DNA of 64,000 nt, taken from positions 1-64,000 of the forward strand of contig JANOJB010000135.1 in assembly GCA_031407985.1 (NCBI GenBank), in the 5' to 3' direction. A program made the translations under genes and the position numbers. The notes below the pieces were generated by a model, which saw nothing but the letters and a program-made list of their open reading frames with translations, had not been told where the DNA came from and made no database searches. Shown here piece after piece: positions 25,358 through 33,727 of the stretch. How positions within the stretch are numbered: position 1 is the stretch's first letter; the number at the start of each line of letters is the position of its first letter. This DNA is from FEN-1088 sp031407985. GTDB taxonomy: Bacteria; Myxococcota_A; Polyangia; Fen-1088.

Positions 25358-27988
25358 TCAGCGACGGCGGATGGGCGGGTGGGGGCGGGTGCGGCCGCCA
25401 CGGCGGGCTGTCGGGCGCGTACGTTTGCCGGGCCCGCTAGCACTTGTCTTGCCCGGGCCCGATGACGGAGACCCGCCCCCGGGAACGGCGTCGCCGCGTG
25501 ATTCCAGGATTTCGATCCTCTCGCGTAACTTGGACGTTTCGGTACGCAGGCGGTCGACTTCCTCCTGCAGGCGCACGACGTGTTCGGAGGGGCGGGCGCC
25601 CTCCTTCAGGTCGGCAATCGCCTCTCGCATGCGTCGGCGGGCGCGGCCATCGAGTTCACCGACAAGCGCTCGCTCGATCGCCGGCACTGCCCGACGGTCA
25701 GCCATGCGCGCCAATGTCTGAGCGACCTCCATGCGAACGCGGAAATCGGAATCCAGGAAGCGATCCTCGATAAATTCGCGAAGAGGACGCGGGTTGGCTG
25801 TTCCCTGAGCCAGTTCGCCAAGCGCCGATATCAGTGCGCGCCGGGGCTGAAACGGGCCGCCACCATGCCAGGCGGCGCGAAGCAAGGGGATCGCACGATC
25901 GTCCCCGGTCGCGCCTAGGCCTTCAATGGCGCGGGTCCGAATGATCGCCTGATAAGAAGGGCGAAGCAGGACGTCGGGCAGCAGATCGAGCGCGGAGGCT
26001 GATCGTGTGCGACCCAACGCCAGTGCGGCCTCGGCTTCGACGAAGGCGCTGGGATCACCGGTACGCAACCATTCGGTCAAGGTTTCAGCGGCGCGCCGAT
26101 CGCCGCGAAACTCACCCAGGGCGGTGGCGACCGCACGGCGCACGCGGGGGTGGGACTGGTGTCGCGCCGCCAACAGGTGAGACAGGGCATCCTGGCGGCG
26201 GGTTCGCCCCAGGGCACGGGCCGCGGCGGCGCGAACCCCCCAGAACGCGTCGCCGTCCAGGGATGCTCTCAACGCTTCGATCCCTTCCGGCGCGGGCGCG
26301 TCCGCGAGGGCGCGGGCGGCGGAAATGCGATCGATCCCCAGTTCCGCCGATTCCAGTTGCCGTCGCCACAGAGGACTGGGCTTGTCGATCTTGATGGTCT
26401 TCAAAATCACATCGCCCGGATCGAAGACAACCTGCGTCGGTCGTCCCGCCAGGCGGAATTCGAAGACATGTGCCGGTTCGGACACCGTCAGGATCTGGTC
26501 GTGCGTCGCACCGCCGACTTCGAAGCGAACGGTGACGTCGAACCGAAACGGAGGCAGGTCGTCCGAAATGGTCTGTTTTTGGTCCACGCGCAGACGTCCG
26601 ACGCCGCGTTCGTCATCCCATTCCCACGAACACTTCAGGTCCGGATGTCCGGCGCGCGCGACCCAGCGGTCGAAGAACGGGTCCAGATTGCGCCCAGTGA
26701 CGTCCTCGATGGCTCGCGAGAGATCGCGCGTCTCCACGGATTTCTGCGCGTGCCGCGTGGCGTAGTGCCGAATGGCCTGCCAGAAGGCGTCTTCGCCCAG
26801 CATGTGGCGGACCATGTGCAGAACGCGTCCGCCTTTGTCGTACAGATGCCCATCGAACAGATGAATCGGTTCGTCGTAGCGGCGACAGACAATGGGGCGC
26901 AGGTAGCGATCGGCTTCCCCCAGATAGGCGTCCGTGTCGGACGATAGCTCGACGTCGGCTTCGTCGCGGCCTTTGACGTGCTCGCGCCACACGTACTCGA
27001 AATAGGTGGCAAACCCTTCGTTCAGCCAGGCTTCCGACCATTCGCGGCAGGTCAGCAAATTGCCCCACCACTGATGCGCCAGTTCGTGAGACACCAGCCC
27101 CTCGACGTCGTGGTCCAGTGCTGCCCTCTCGTCGAGGAGAACCAGATCCGTCAGCGTCGTGGCGGTGGTGTTCTCCATCCCGCCGAAGATGAAATCCGGC
27201 ACGGTGATCTGGCTGTAACGCCGGTGAGGGTAGGGCACGCCGATGCGTGTCGAAAAATAGTCGATCATCTGGGGTGTGCGGCCGAAACTCCGACGGGCGT
27301 CCGCCTCACGGCCCGCAGGAACGAACGCGAACACGTCGACGCCTGTCTGGGGTGCGCGATCGGCAAGTTCGACGAAGGGGCCGCACACAATGGTGACCAG
27401 ATAGGGAGGGTGCGGAAAATCTAGGCCGTAGTGCCAGCGAACGCGGCCATCGGGCAAGGCGTCGCGAGCGCGCAGATCACCGTTCGACAGCAGAAACGTT
27501 CCGGCGGGTGCGGTGGCTATCACCTCGGTAGGAGCTTTTTCGATAGGCGTATCGACGCACGGCCAGTAGTACCGGGAGTCGTCATCCTGACCTTGCGTCC
27601 AGCACTGCGGTTCGCGGTCGGGGTGGTCGACATCGGGGCCGATGAAGTACAGACCGCGCCGTGGCTGACAGGCGTAACGCACGGTTATCGCGGTCTGGGT
27701 ACCGCGCGCGATCGGTCGCGGAAGCGGCACATGCAGTTTTTCGCCATCGTACTGAAAAGCGTCCGTCTCGACGCCGTCGATTGCGACCGAATCGATCGTC
27801 ATCTCGACGGCGTCAAAGGTCACCGCGGGCAGTTGATCGCGCCGGGCTTCCAGGTGCAACGTCGCCGCACCCGTCAGGCGCCGACCGGCGAGATCCAGAT
27901 CCAGTTCAAGGCGCACCTGGGTGGTCCGGAACGGACGATCGGGCGTGAAACGCAACGGAGTTCCGGGAGGCGAGAACGATTTCGGCAT
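25358..27988 (-). CDS. M1-family aminopeptidase with HEAT-repeat C-terminus
   Basis: 876 residues. N-terminal beta domain (about 1-200), then the M1 metallopeptidase domain: exopeptidase motif GGMENTT (normally GAMEN), zinc motif HELAHQWWG, and the downstream third ligand in NEGFATYFEY. About residues 530-800 form HEAT-like repeats (ALGRTRRQDALSHLL, VRRAVATALGEFRGDRRAAETL and others). A coiled coil (VRLQEEVDRLRTETSKLRERIEILES) and a Gly/Pro/Arg-rich basic tail finish the protein. No signal peptide: cytoplasmic or released by lysis. Removes N-terminal residues from peptides. Confidence 0.92.
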   Translation of the reverse strand: MPKSFSPPGTPLRFTPDRPFRTTQVRLELDLDLAGRRLTGAATLHLEARRDQLPAVTFDAVEMTIDSVAIDGVETDAFQYDGEKLHVPLPRPIARGTQTAITVRYACQPRRGLYFIGPDVDHPDREPQCWTQGQDDDSRYYWPCVDTPIEKAPTEVIATAPAGTFLLSNGDLRARDALPDGRVRWHYGLDFPHPPYLVTIVCGPFVELADRAPQTGVDVFAFVPAGREADARRSFGRTPQMIDYFSTRIGVPYPHRRYSQITVPDFIFGGMENTTATTLTDLVLLDERAALDHDVEGLVSHELAHQWWGNLLTCREWSEAWLNEGFATYFEYVWREHVKGRDEADVELSSDTDAYLGEADRYLRPIVCRRYDEPIHLFDGHLYDKGGRVLHMVRHMLGEDAFWQAIRHYATRHAQKSVETRDLSRAIEDVTGRNLDPFFDRWVARAGHPDLKCSWEWDDERGVGRLRVDQKQTISDDLPPFRFDVTVRFEVGGATHDQILTVSEPAHVFEFRLAGRPTQVVFDPGDVILKTIKIDKPSPLWRRQLESAELGIDRISAARALADAPAPEGIEALRASLDGDAFWGVRAAAARALGRTRRQDALSHLLAARHQSHPRVRRAVATALGEFRGDRRAAETLTEWLRTGDPSAFVEAEAALALGRTRSASALDLLPDVLLRPSYQAIIRTRAIEGLGATGDDRAIPLLRAAWHGGGPFQPRRALISALGELAQGTANPRPLREFIEDRFLDSDFRVRMEVAQTLARMADRRAVPAIERALVGELDGRARRRMREAIADLKEGARPSEHVVRLQEEVDRLRTETSKLRERIEILESRGDAVPGGGSPSSGPGKTSASGPGKRTRPTARRGGRTRPHPPIRRR

Positions 27989-28108
27989 GTTGTTTGGGTG
28001 CGGGCAGATCCGGCACGACCGCAGGCTACGTTACACGTGCCTTGCGGGTGGCTCCAAATTCAGGTGATCGACCTGTCCCGCTTGCCGTATCTGGGGCCCG
28101 GTCGTCTA

Positions 28109-28585
28109 ATGGCGGGCATGGACGGCGCGGCTCCAATCGAACGGTCGTATCTGGTTCGCGGCGCCTCCTCACGCGAGGTTTACGACGTTGTCGTGGATTT
28201 CGAGGCGTATCCCCGCCTGTTTCCCGAATTGAAAGCGGTGCACGTGCTTGATCGGCAAGCGGGGAACTTGCGGGTCGAGTTTCGGGCCGAGGTCGTCCTG
28301 GCGGTTCGGTACGTCCTGGACGTGCGCTGCGATTCCGACGCACTGACCGTGGACTGGACATTCGTCGAGGGGGAGGTCGTCGTCGATTCGACCGGAGGGT
28401 GGCGCTTTTCGTCGGAGGCCGCTGGGACAAAAGTCGACTACCGGGTCAAGATGTTGATCAAGGCGCCACTGCCGGGATTCATCGTTCGCAAAGCGACTGA
28501 TGCGCTGGTGGCCGCATCGATTCCGGGGATGTTCGCGTCGATCGACCGGGAGGTGCGACGACGAAGGGACCTACAGGGGAAGTAA
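28109..28585 (+). CDS. RatA/COQ10-type SRPBCC protein
   Basis: 158 residues. The sequence follows the START-like fold of the polyketide cyclase/COQ10 group: SSREVYDVVVDFEAYPRLFPELKAV at the N-terminus, central strands VEFRAEVVLAVRYVLDVRC, and the long C-terminal helix ending in ASIDREVRRR. Members bind a hydrophobic ligand such as ubiquinone or, in RatA, act on ribosomes. The start at 28109 (or 28118) fits the fold. Divergent from the aminopeptidase gene. Confidence 0.8.
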   Translation: MAGMDGAAPIERSYLVRGASSREVYDVVVDFEAYPRLFPELKAVHVLDRQAGNLRVEFRAEVVLAVRYVLDVRCDSDALTVDWTFVEGEVVVDSTGGWRFSSEAAGTKVDYRVKMLIKAPLPGFIVRKATDALVAASIPGMFASIDREVRRRRDLQGK

Positions 28586-28673
28586 GCGATCCTTGCGGGG
28601 CGATGCCGATCTTCATACCTCTCCGTCTCGCTCGCGCACGGCTAGCATCGTCCGCGCTCGCCTTCTAGCCCTG

Positions 28674-29276
28674 TCAGTCGCGGGGTTTTCCGGAAACGCA
28701 CGGATTGCCCGGAACGTAGAAGCGTAGCTGGCGGGAGGCCCAGGCACCCGCGTAGGCGACACCGATTCTGGCGGAGCGCTTCACCCGTGGCACCGGGAAC
28801 CCATCGTCGGAAACAAGCACCTCGCCGGCCGAAAGATCCCGTCCATTGTGCGTTCGGGTCACGCCCAATCCCGCGCATACCTTTCCAGGGCCGGAGAGCA
28901 GCCGGGTACCCGCGTCGCTTTCGAATCCCACGATCGGCTGAGCGGCCCGAATCAGCACCGCCCCCGCCGTACCGTCGGATTCGGTTACGACGTTCATGCA
29001 ATGGTGCATTCCGTAGACCAGATAGACGTATAGGTATCCCGGAGGCCCAAACATGATCGCCGCGCGCGGCGTGGGACCGCGGCGTGCGTGGGAGGCCGCA
29101 TCGCGTTCACCAAGATATGCCTCGACCTCGACGATGCGGGCCACGCGCGTCTGTCGTCCCGAACGCACCAACAACTTGCCCAGAAGATCGCGCGCCACGT
29201 CCGCAGTGGGGCGTTCATAGAACGACTGTGTCAACGGTAGGAACACGGCTGCCGCCGGCCTGGCCATCGGTATCAT
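28674..29276 (-). CDS. 3-methyladenine DNA glycosylase (AAG/MPG family)
   Basis: 200 residues. Base-excision repair enzyme that removes alkylated purines. The family markers are present: ARDLLGKLLV, the catalytic Glu in RIVEVEAYLGERDAASHA, GPPGYLYVYLVYGMHHCMNVV, VLIRAAQP, and GPGKVCAGLGV. It lies 31 bp downstream of the exonuclease gene on the same strand and is likely co-transcribed. Confidence 0.93.
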   Translation of the reverse strand: MIPMARPAAAVFLPLTQSFYERPTADVARDLLGKLLVRSGRQTRVARIVEVEAYLGERDAASHARRGPTPRAAIMFGPPGYLYVYLVYGMHHCMNVVTESDGTAGAVLIRAAQPIVGFESDAGTRLLSGPGKVCAGLGVTRTHNGRDLSAGEVLVSDDGFPVPRVKRSARIGVAYAGAWASRQLRFYVPGNPCVSGKPRD

Positions 29277-29307
29277 CGGAGTCTCCGTGTCCGCGTCACC
29301 GGGACCG

Positions 29308-30039
29308 TCACGGGGTATCGGACAAAAGCAAACGTGCCCGATCCGTGCCTCCCAGCAGCGTCGTGAAGCGTCCGTCGGACTCCAGCGCGCCCAAGAGATC
29401 AGCAGTGGTCTTTCGATATACCTCGCGGGTGATGTCTCCCGTGATCAACCTGTAGCGCAGCAGCACGAACGCGGTTTGCGCGACGTCGGACAGGCAATAA
29501 CGCCGAATCGCATCGATCTGTCCGGCGCGGAACAATCCGTCCACCTGCGTACCGTCAACGCCAACCTTGCCGGGAAGGCCGATCAATCTGGCCGCTCCAT
29601 CCAGCGACGTCATCCGCGCGGCGCCGAAGTCCGAGATCGCGTCGCCGAGATCGAGATGTCCCTCCTCGCTGAATCGATAGCGAAAGCCATTGCCACGGTA
29701 GTACCAGTTGAAATCGACGCCGTGGCGCAGCGCCCGCAACGCCAACACCGGTAGGTCGAACGACCGTCCGTTCCAGCTGACCACGCGCGGGTTGTAGCGG
29801 CGGACAAAATCCGCGAAGTCCGCCATCATATCGGCCTCGGACTTGTCTTCACCGATGATGCCGATCCGTTTGCAGGCCAGGGCCTCGTCGAGCCAGATGA
29901 CCCCAATGACAATCGGACGACAGGCGTAAAGCGGTGGGAAGGGGCGTTCGGCTCCCACGGCTGGCTCGGGCGGTGTGTACAGATCCAGATCGGGAACCGT
30001 CTCGATATCGAGGATCAGGGAACCACCGCCGCTGGACAT
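29308..30039 (-). CDS. PolB-like 3'-5' exonuclease
   Basis: 243 residues with an RNase-H-like DnaQ/PolB exonuclease fold. Exo I is LILDIETVPDLDL (metal-binding Asp/Glu), Exo II is VVSWNGRSFDLPVLALRAL, and a third acidic motif is expected around YCLSDVAQTA. It corresponds to the stand-alone PolB-exonuclease-like family (PF10108-type), probably acting on single-stranded ends in repair. The context (glycosylase downstream) fits DNA maintenance. Confidence 0.85.
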   Translation of the reverse strand: MSSGGGSLILDIETVPDLDLYTPPEPAVGAERPFPPLYACRPIVIGVIWLDEALACKRIGIIGEDKSEADMMADFADFVRRYNPRVVSWNGRSFDLPVLALRALRHGVDFNWYYRGNGFRYRFSEEGHLDLGDAISDFGAARMTSLDGAARLIGLPGKVGVDGTQVDGLFRAGQIDAIRRYCLSDVAQTAFVLLRYRLITGDITREVYRKTTADLLGALESDGRFTTLLGGTDRARLLLSDTP

Positions 30040-30172
30040 AGCTGGTCAGTATCGCACCGCCGCGGTCGTCGGTTCGTGATTTTCGATGACCCGCCGGTCA
30101 CACGGCGGTGAAGCGGTGATCCGACAAGGGATCTTGCGGCGCCTTCCACCCCCACGGTAGATATGCCCGACA

Positions 30173-30415
30173 ATGCCCAGACGCCGCCGCCTTGGCCGCC
30201 TGTTGTTCGCCCTGGCGCTTGTGCTGGCTATTCCCGTCGCTGGCTGCTCGCATGCGCCGCCGGTTCAGCCTTGGCAGCGTGAACACCTGGCCAAGCGGGC
30301 GATGCGTTTCGATGCCGATCCGGTCGAGATGCGTTTTCGGCAGCACTTGTTTGGCGCTCGCGAGGCTTCGGATCTGGGGTACGGCGAACCGGGCGGGGGC
30401 TGCGGCTGCAATTGA
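30173..30415 (+). CDS. DUF4266 lipoprotein
   Basis: 80 residues. Lipoprotein signal with the lipobox VAGC (Cys25), followed by the family's VQPWQREHLAKRAM and the C-terminal GGGCGCN. DUF4266 proteins are small periplasmic or outer-membrane lipoproteins usually encoded immediately before DUF3570, as here, and often close to ApbE and thioredoxin genes; neither of these is in the neighbourhood. Stop codon overlaps the next gene's start as TTGA. Confidence 0.9.
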   Translation: MPRRRRLGRLLFALALVLAIPVAGCSHAPPVQPWQREHLAKRAMRFDADPVEMRFRQHLFGAREASDLGYGEPGGGCGCN

Positions 30416-31593
30416 AACCAACCGTTGTCGTCGCGCGGTCGTTCGTGGTGTTGTTTGTCTGTCCCGTCGCGGTCGTGGCCGTTGGCGTTACCGCGCAAGC
30501 GGACAATCAAGTCACCGTTCGTGGTCAGTACTATCGCGAGCCGTCGACGCGCGTCGTCCAGCCGGTGGTCGAAATCGCAAAGGATTTGCCCGGCGGGATC
30601 GACATCAGGGCACACTCCCTCCTGGACGCGATCACGTCCGCGTCGGCTGCGTCGGGTCCATCGGGGGACAACATCTTTACTGAATACCGGAGCGAAGCTG
30701 GGTTTTCCGCCCGCGCGTCCTGGTCGCGCTGGCGGGTGCGGTTGGGATACAAGTACAGCGCGGAGTCGGACTATTGGTCTCACGCCTTTTCGGCGTCGGC
30801 TACGTTGCGGACATGGGGAGATACCGGAGCCTTGATCCTGTCCCTCGGTGGGGGATTTGATCAGGTCGGCCGGCGTATTCAGGGTACGGCGCCCACGCCG
30901 GCGGGGTCCACCGCATGTGCGCCGGGTGGCCGAAAGACCTGTCCACTTGAAACGATGTTCGGAGGCATCGGTTACAGCCAAGTGTTATCCCCGACGATCC
31001 TGGTCCAGGGCGGATACGAGTTCGCTTACCAAGAAGGGTACATCTCCAGCCCCTACCGCATGGAGATGCTGCCCGACAAACGATTGCGGAATGCCCTGCT
31101 GGCGCGGGTGGCGAAGTATTTCCCCGGAAGTGGCACCGGTCTCCAGGTTCACTACCGTTACTACTGGGACCTGTATCCAGGCGAGCACTCCGACTGGGAG
31201 ATGCCCAGCGCGCAGGTCGTGCGATCGAAGGATCCTTGGGGCGTGAAAAGCGGTACGTACGAGTTACGCGTTTTTCAGGCGGTGGGGCCGGATCTGGAAG
31301 TGCGATTGACCGGCCGGTACTACGCACAGGGAGAGGCCAATATTCGCTGCGACGTCGTGGCTGATCCTGGCTGCCAGAGCTCGGTCTATTCGACCAACCA
31401 GCCGCAGTTGGCTCGGATTTACACCGGCTTTGTCGAGGGCAAGCTGTACTGGGAGGCGCGCCGTTGGCGTGGCGTGCCTTTCGTCGGTTGGTTTTCTGAG
31501 GGCACGTTCGAACTTTCCTACGGGCGTTACCTTCAGACGACCTCTTTCGCCGATGCGCATGTGCTTCAGACGGCGTATTCGTTGCCGTTCTAG
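30412..31593 (+). CDS. DUF3570 outer-membrane protein
   Basis: 393 residues starting at a TTG that overlaps the DUF4266 stop (TTGA), suggesting translational coupling. Signal peptide to about residue 30 (cleavage after AQA), then a beta-barrel-rich sequence with YREPSTRVVQPVVEIAKDLPGGIDIRAHSLLDAITSAS, the segment characteristic of DUF3570, and an aromatic C-terminal strand ending SLPF. Expected to insert in the outer membrane; its function with DUF4266 is not known. Confidence 0.88.
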   Translation: MKPTVVVARSFVVLFVCPVAVVAVGVTAQADNQVTVRGQYYREPSTRVVQPVVEIAKDLPGGIDIRAHSLLDAITSASAASGPSGDNIFTEYRSEAGFSARASWSRWRVRLGYKYSAESDYWSHAFSASATLRTWGDTGALILSLGGGFDQVGRRIQGTAPTPAGSTACAPGGRKTCPLETMFGGIGYSQVLSPTILVQGGYEFAYQEGYISSPYRMEMLPDKRLRNALLARVAKYFPGSGTGLQVHYRYYWDLYPGEHSDWEMPSAQVVRSKDPWGVKSGTYELRVFQAVGPDLEVRLTGRYYAQGEANIRCDVVADPGCQSSVYSTNQPQLARIYTGFVEGKLYWEARRWRGVPFVGWFSEGTFELSYGRYLQTTSFADAHVLQTAYSLPF

Positions 31594-31656
31594 GCCGACC
31601 TTCCCTTTTCGACGACGATTCAGGCGGACGCGCGTGTCATACGCTAGGCTGAACGC

Positions 31657-31998
31657 ATGGCGGATCCCGCCGATACAGGGCAGGTCCAAGCGATGCCGCT
31701 GCGTCACCTCCGCGCCGCGCAGCTTCGCGCGCGTGCGGTCCGGGGGGGCCTGGTCAAGCTGGCCTTCGGGACGGTCTTCCTGATGGGTGCGCTGGCGCAC
31801 GCGTTGTCTCCCGATCGCCACGATCAGGGCAGTCTCTTTTGGATGACGTTGTTGTCGCTGATGTCCACCGCCAACGTTGCCCTGGGAATGCGGTCGCTCA
31901 ACCGGGTACGTCGGCCGCGGGGGCGATCGTGGTTGGTGGTGGCGGGGGCATGGGGCCTTTTGGCCGTCGTCCTGCTCGGGCTACTGTTGCGGCGATGA
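31657..31998 (+). CDS. small membrane protein
   Basis: 113 residues with about three membrane helices (LAFGTVFLMGALAHAL, LFWMTLLSLMSTANVALG, WLVVAGAWGLLAVVLLGLLL). No family recognised. Its stop overlaps the start of the following SDR gene as ATGA, so the two are coupled. Confidence 0.55.
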   Translation: MADPADTGQVQAMPLRHLRAAQLRARAVRGGLVKLAFGTVFLMGALAHALSPDRHDQGSLFWMTLLSLMSTANVALGMRSLNRVRRPRGRSWLVVAGAWGLLAVVLLGLLLRR

Positions 31999-32858
31999 CC
32001 ATGCCGATCGAATCAGGTGAACGCCAGGTGGTCCTGATCACCGGCGCGTCGTCGGGGATCGGACATGCGACCGCCCGGCGATTCGCCGCGCGCGGTTGGC
32101 GTGTGTTCGCCAGCATGCGCCGTCCAGAGAAGGGGGAGGCGTTGCGCGCGGAGGCGCGGGATCGGGGGTGGTCACTGGAAACCCCCCAGCTTGACGTCAC
32201 CGACGATGCGTCGGTGGCGCGGGCTATCGACGGCATTCTGGCCGCGACAAGCGGGCGCATCGATCTGTTGATGAACAATGCGGCCTTCTATTCATTTGGC
32301 CCCCTAGAGGAGACCACGCCCGACGAGCTGCGGGCGCAGATGGAGACCAACCTGATCGGTGTCCATCGCGTGACCCGCGCGGTGTTGCCGGCCATGCGGG
32401 CTCGCGGGCAGGGTCGCATCGTGGTGATGAGTTCGGTATCGGGCCTGGTGGCCATGCCGGCCGTGGGTGCCTATCACGCGTCCAAGTGGGCGATCGAGGC
32501 CTGGGCCGAGGCCCTGCGGTACGAACTGGGGCCGTTGGGAATTGCCGTGGTGCTGATCGAGCCCGGTCCGTTCAAGACGCTGCTGCACGACAACGAGGTC
32601 AGGGCCGCGGCCGCGGGCGCGCCCGGATCGCCCTATTTGGGGATGCTGACGGCGTACAAGCGCGAATTCAAGAAACTGCGCCGCGCGGAACTGCCGCCGT
32701 TGATCGATCTCATCGAACGGGCCGCGACCGTCCGCCGCCCGCGACTGCGCTGGCCGGTTGGACCCAACGCCTTCTCGGGCGCCTATCTGCGCCGGATCTG
32801 CCCGGACCGTATTTACGAACTGGTGATGCGTCTCGTTTTCCGGAGTCGCGCGCCTTAG
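31995..32858 (+). CDS. SDR family oxidoreductase
   Basis: 287 residues. Classical SDR: TGASSGIG, NNAAF, the catalytic Ser in MSSVSG, and YHASK for the Tyr/Lys pair. The long C-terminal part after residue 190 (a helix with YLGMLTAYKREF) is typical of the retinol-dehydrogenase/steroid-type group. Substrate not evident. Start ATG 31995 overlaps the upstream membrane-protein gene. Confidence 0.85.
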   Translation: MTMPIESGERQVVLITGASSGIGHATARRFAARGWRVFASMRRPEKGEALRAEARDRGWSLETPQLDVTDDASVARAIDGILAATSGRIDLLMNNAAFYSFGPLEETTPDELRAQMETNLIGVHRVTRAVLPAMRARGQGRIVVMSSVSGLVAMPAVGAYHASKWAIEAWAEALRYELGPLGIAVVLIEPGPFKTLLHDNEVRAAAAGAPGSPYLGMLTAYKREFKKLRRAELPPLIDLIERAATVRRPRLRWPVGPNAFSGAYLRRICPDRIYELVMRLVFRSRAP

Positions 32859-32887
32859 CCGCCTCACGCGGGTATACTTCATTCACC

Positions 32888-33688
32888 TTGCCCGAGGAGA
32901 TGCTTTCCCCCCAGGAGGTCGACTACGTGCTTCGGCGCGCCGCCGAGATCGACAGCGGTCCGGGCGAACTGGTCCGGGGCGCTGAAGGTGCCCTGGGCGC
33001 GCTTGAGCCTCAGATGACCGTCGACGAGGTGGTGCGCCTGGCCGCCGAGGTGGGCCTGCGGCGTGAAGCGGTTGTCGCCGCCCTGGCCGAGGTTCGGCGG
33101 GGAGCCGTGATCCAGCCCGAGTCTGGGCCGTTGGCACGCGCGCTGGGGTCAAGTCACATCGTCGTCAGTCGCGTCGTGCCCGGCGCGTCGGAGCCGGTAC
33201 GGCGCGCGGTCGAGAGGTTCTTGCGCGAACAACTGATGACGGTGCGGCGGCATCACGGCGATCGCATCGAATGGGAACGCGCGCAAGGGATCTGGCCAGG
33301 GTTGTTGCGGTCCCTCGATTTCTCGAAGCGCTACGGATTCAGCCTGGTGAATCACGTCGAGACGACAATCGTCCCCGAGGGCGATTCCACCGCGGTTACG
33401 TTCAACATCGACGTCAGCGAAATGCGGCGCGAGAGGATCGCGCATATGGGTATTCGATCGCTGTTGGCGTTCGCACTGATCGGTCTGGGCGGAACGGCGC
33501 TGTTTCCCGGATTCGGCCTGGGCGATGTGTTGACGTTGGCCGGCGGTGGGGTGGCGGCCGGCGGCATTCTTGCGCTGGAACGCCGACGGTATCTGGAAAG
33601 CCGCGGCCGCGTGATCCTGGCTCCCGAACGGTTTCTGGACCTGCTGGTGCAACGCCGGCGGCGCGTGGGCGCTGTCGAGCCGGGGTGA
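32888..33688 (+). CDS. hypothetical protein with two C-terminal membrane helices
   Basis: 262-266 residues, depending on a TTG at 32888 or an ATG at 32900 (the gaggag before the ATG is too close to be ideal). The N-terminal helical region (SPQEVDYVLRRAAEIDSG, TVDEVVRLAAEVGL) is followed by a START-like soluble part and two membrane helices near residues 200-240 (RSLLAFALIGLGGTAL and VLTLAGGGVAAGGIL). Similar layouts occur as uncharacterised proteins in myxobacteria. Confidence 0.6.
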   Translation: MPEEMLSPQEVDYVLRRAAEIDSGPGELVRGAEGALGALEPQMTVDEVVRLAAEVGLRREAVVAALAEVRRGAVIQPESGPLARALGSSHIVVSRVVPGASEPVRRAVERFLREQLMTVRRHHGDRIEWERAQGIWPGLLRSLDFSKRYGFSLVNHVETTIVPEGDSTAVTFNIDVSEMRRERIAHMGIRSLLAFALIGLGGTALFPGFGLGDVLTLAGGGVAAGGILALERRRYLESRGRVILAPERFLDLLVQRRRRVGAVEPG

Positions 33689-33727
33689 GATGACCTGTTT
33701 GCGCCCGCTGCGCCCCAGGTCGAGAAG

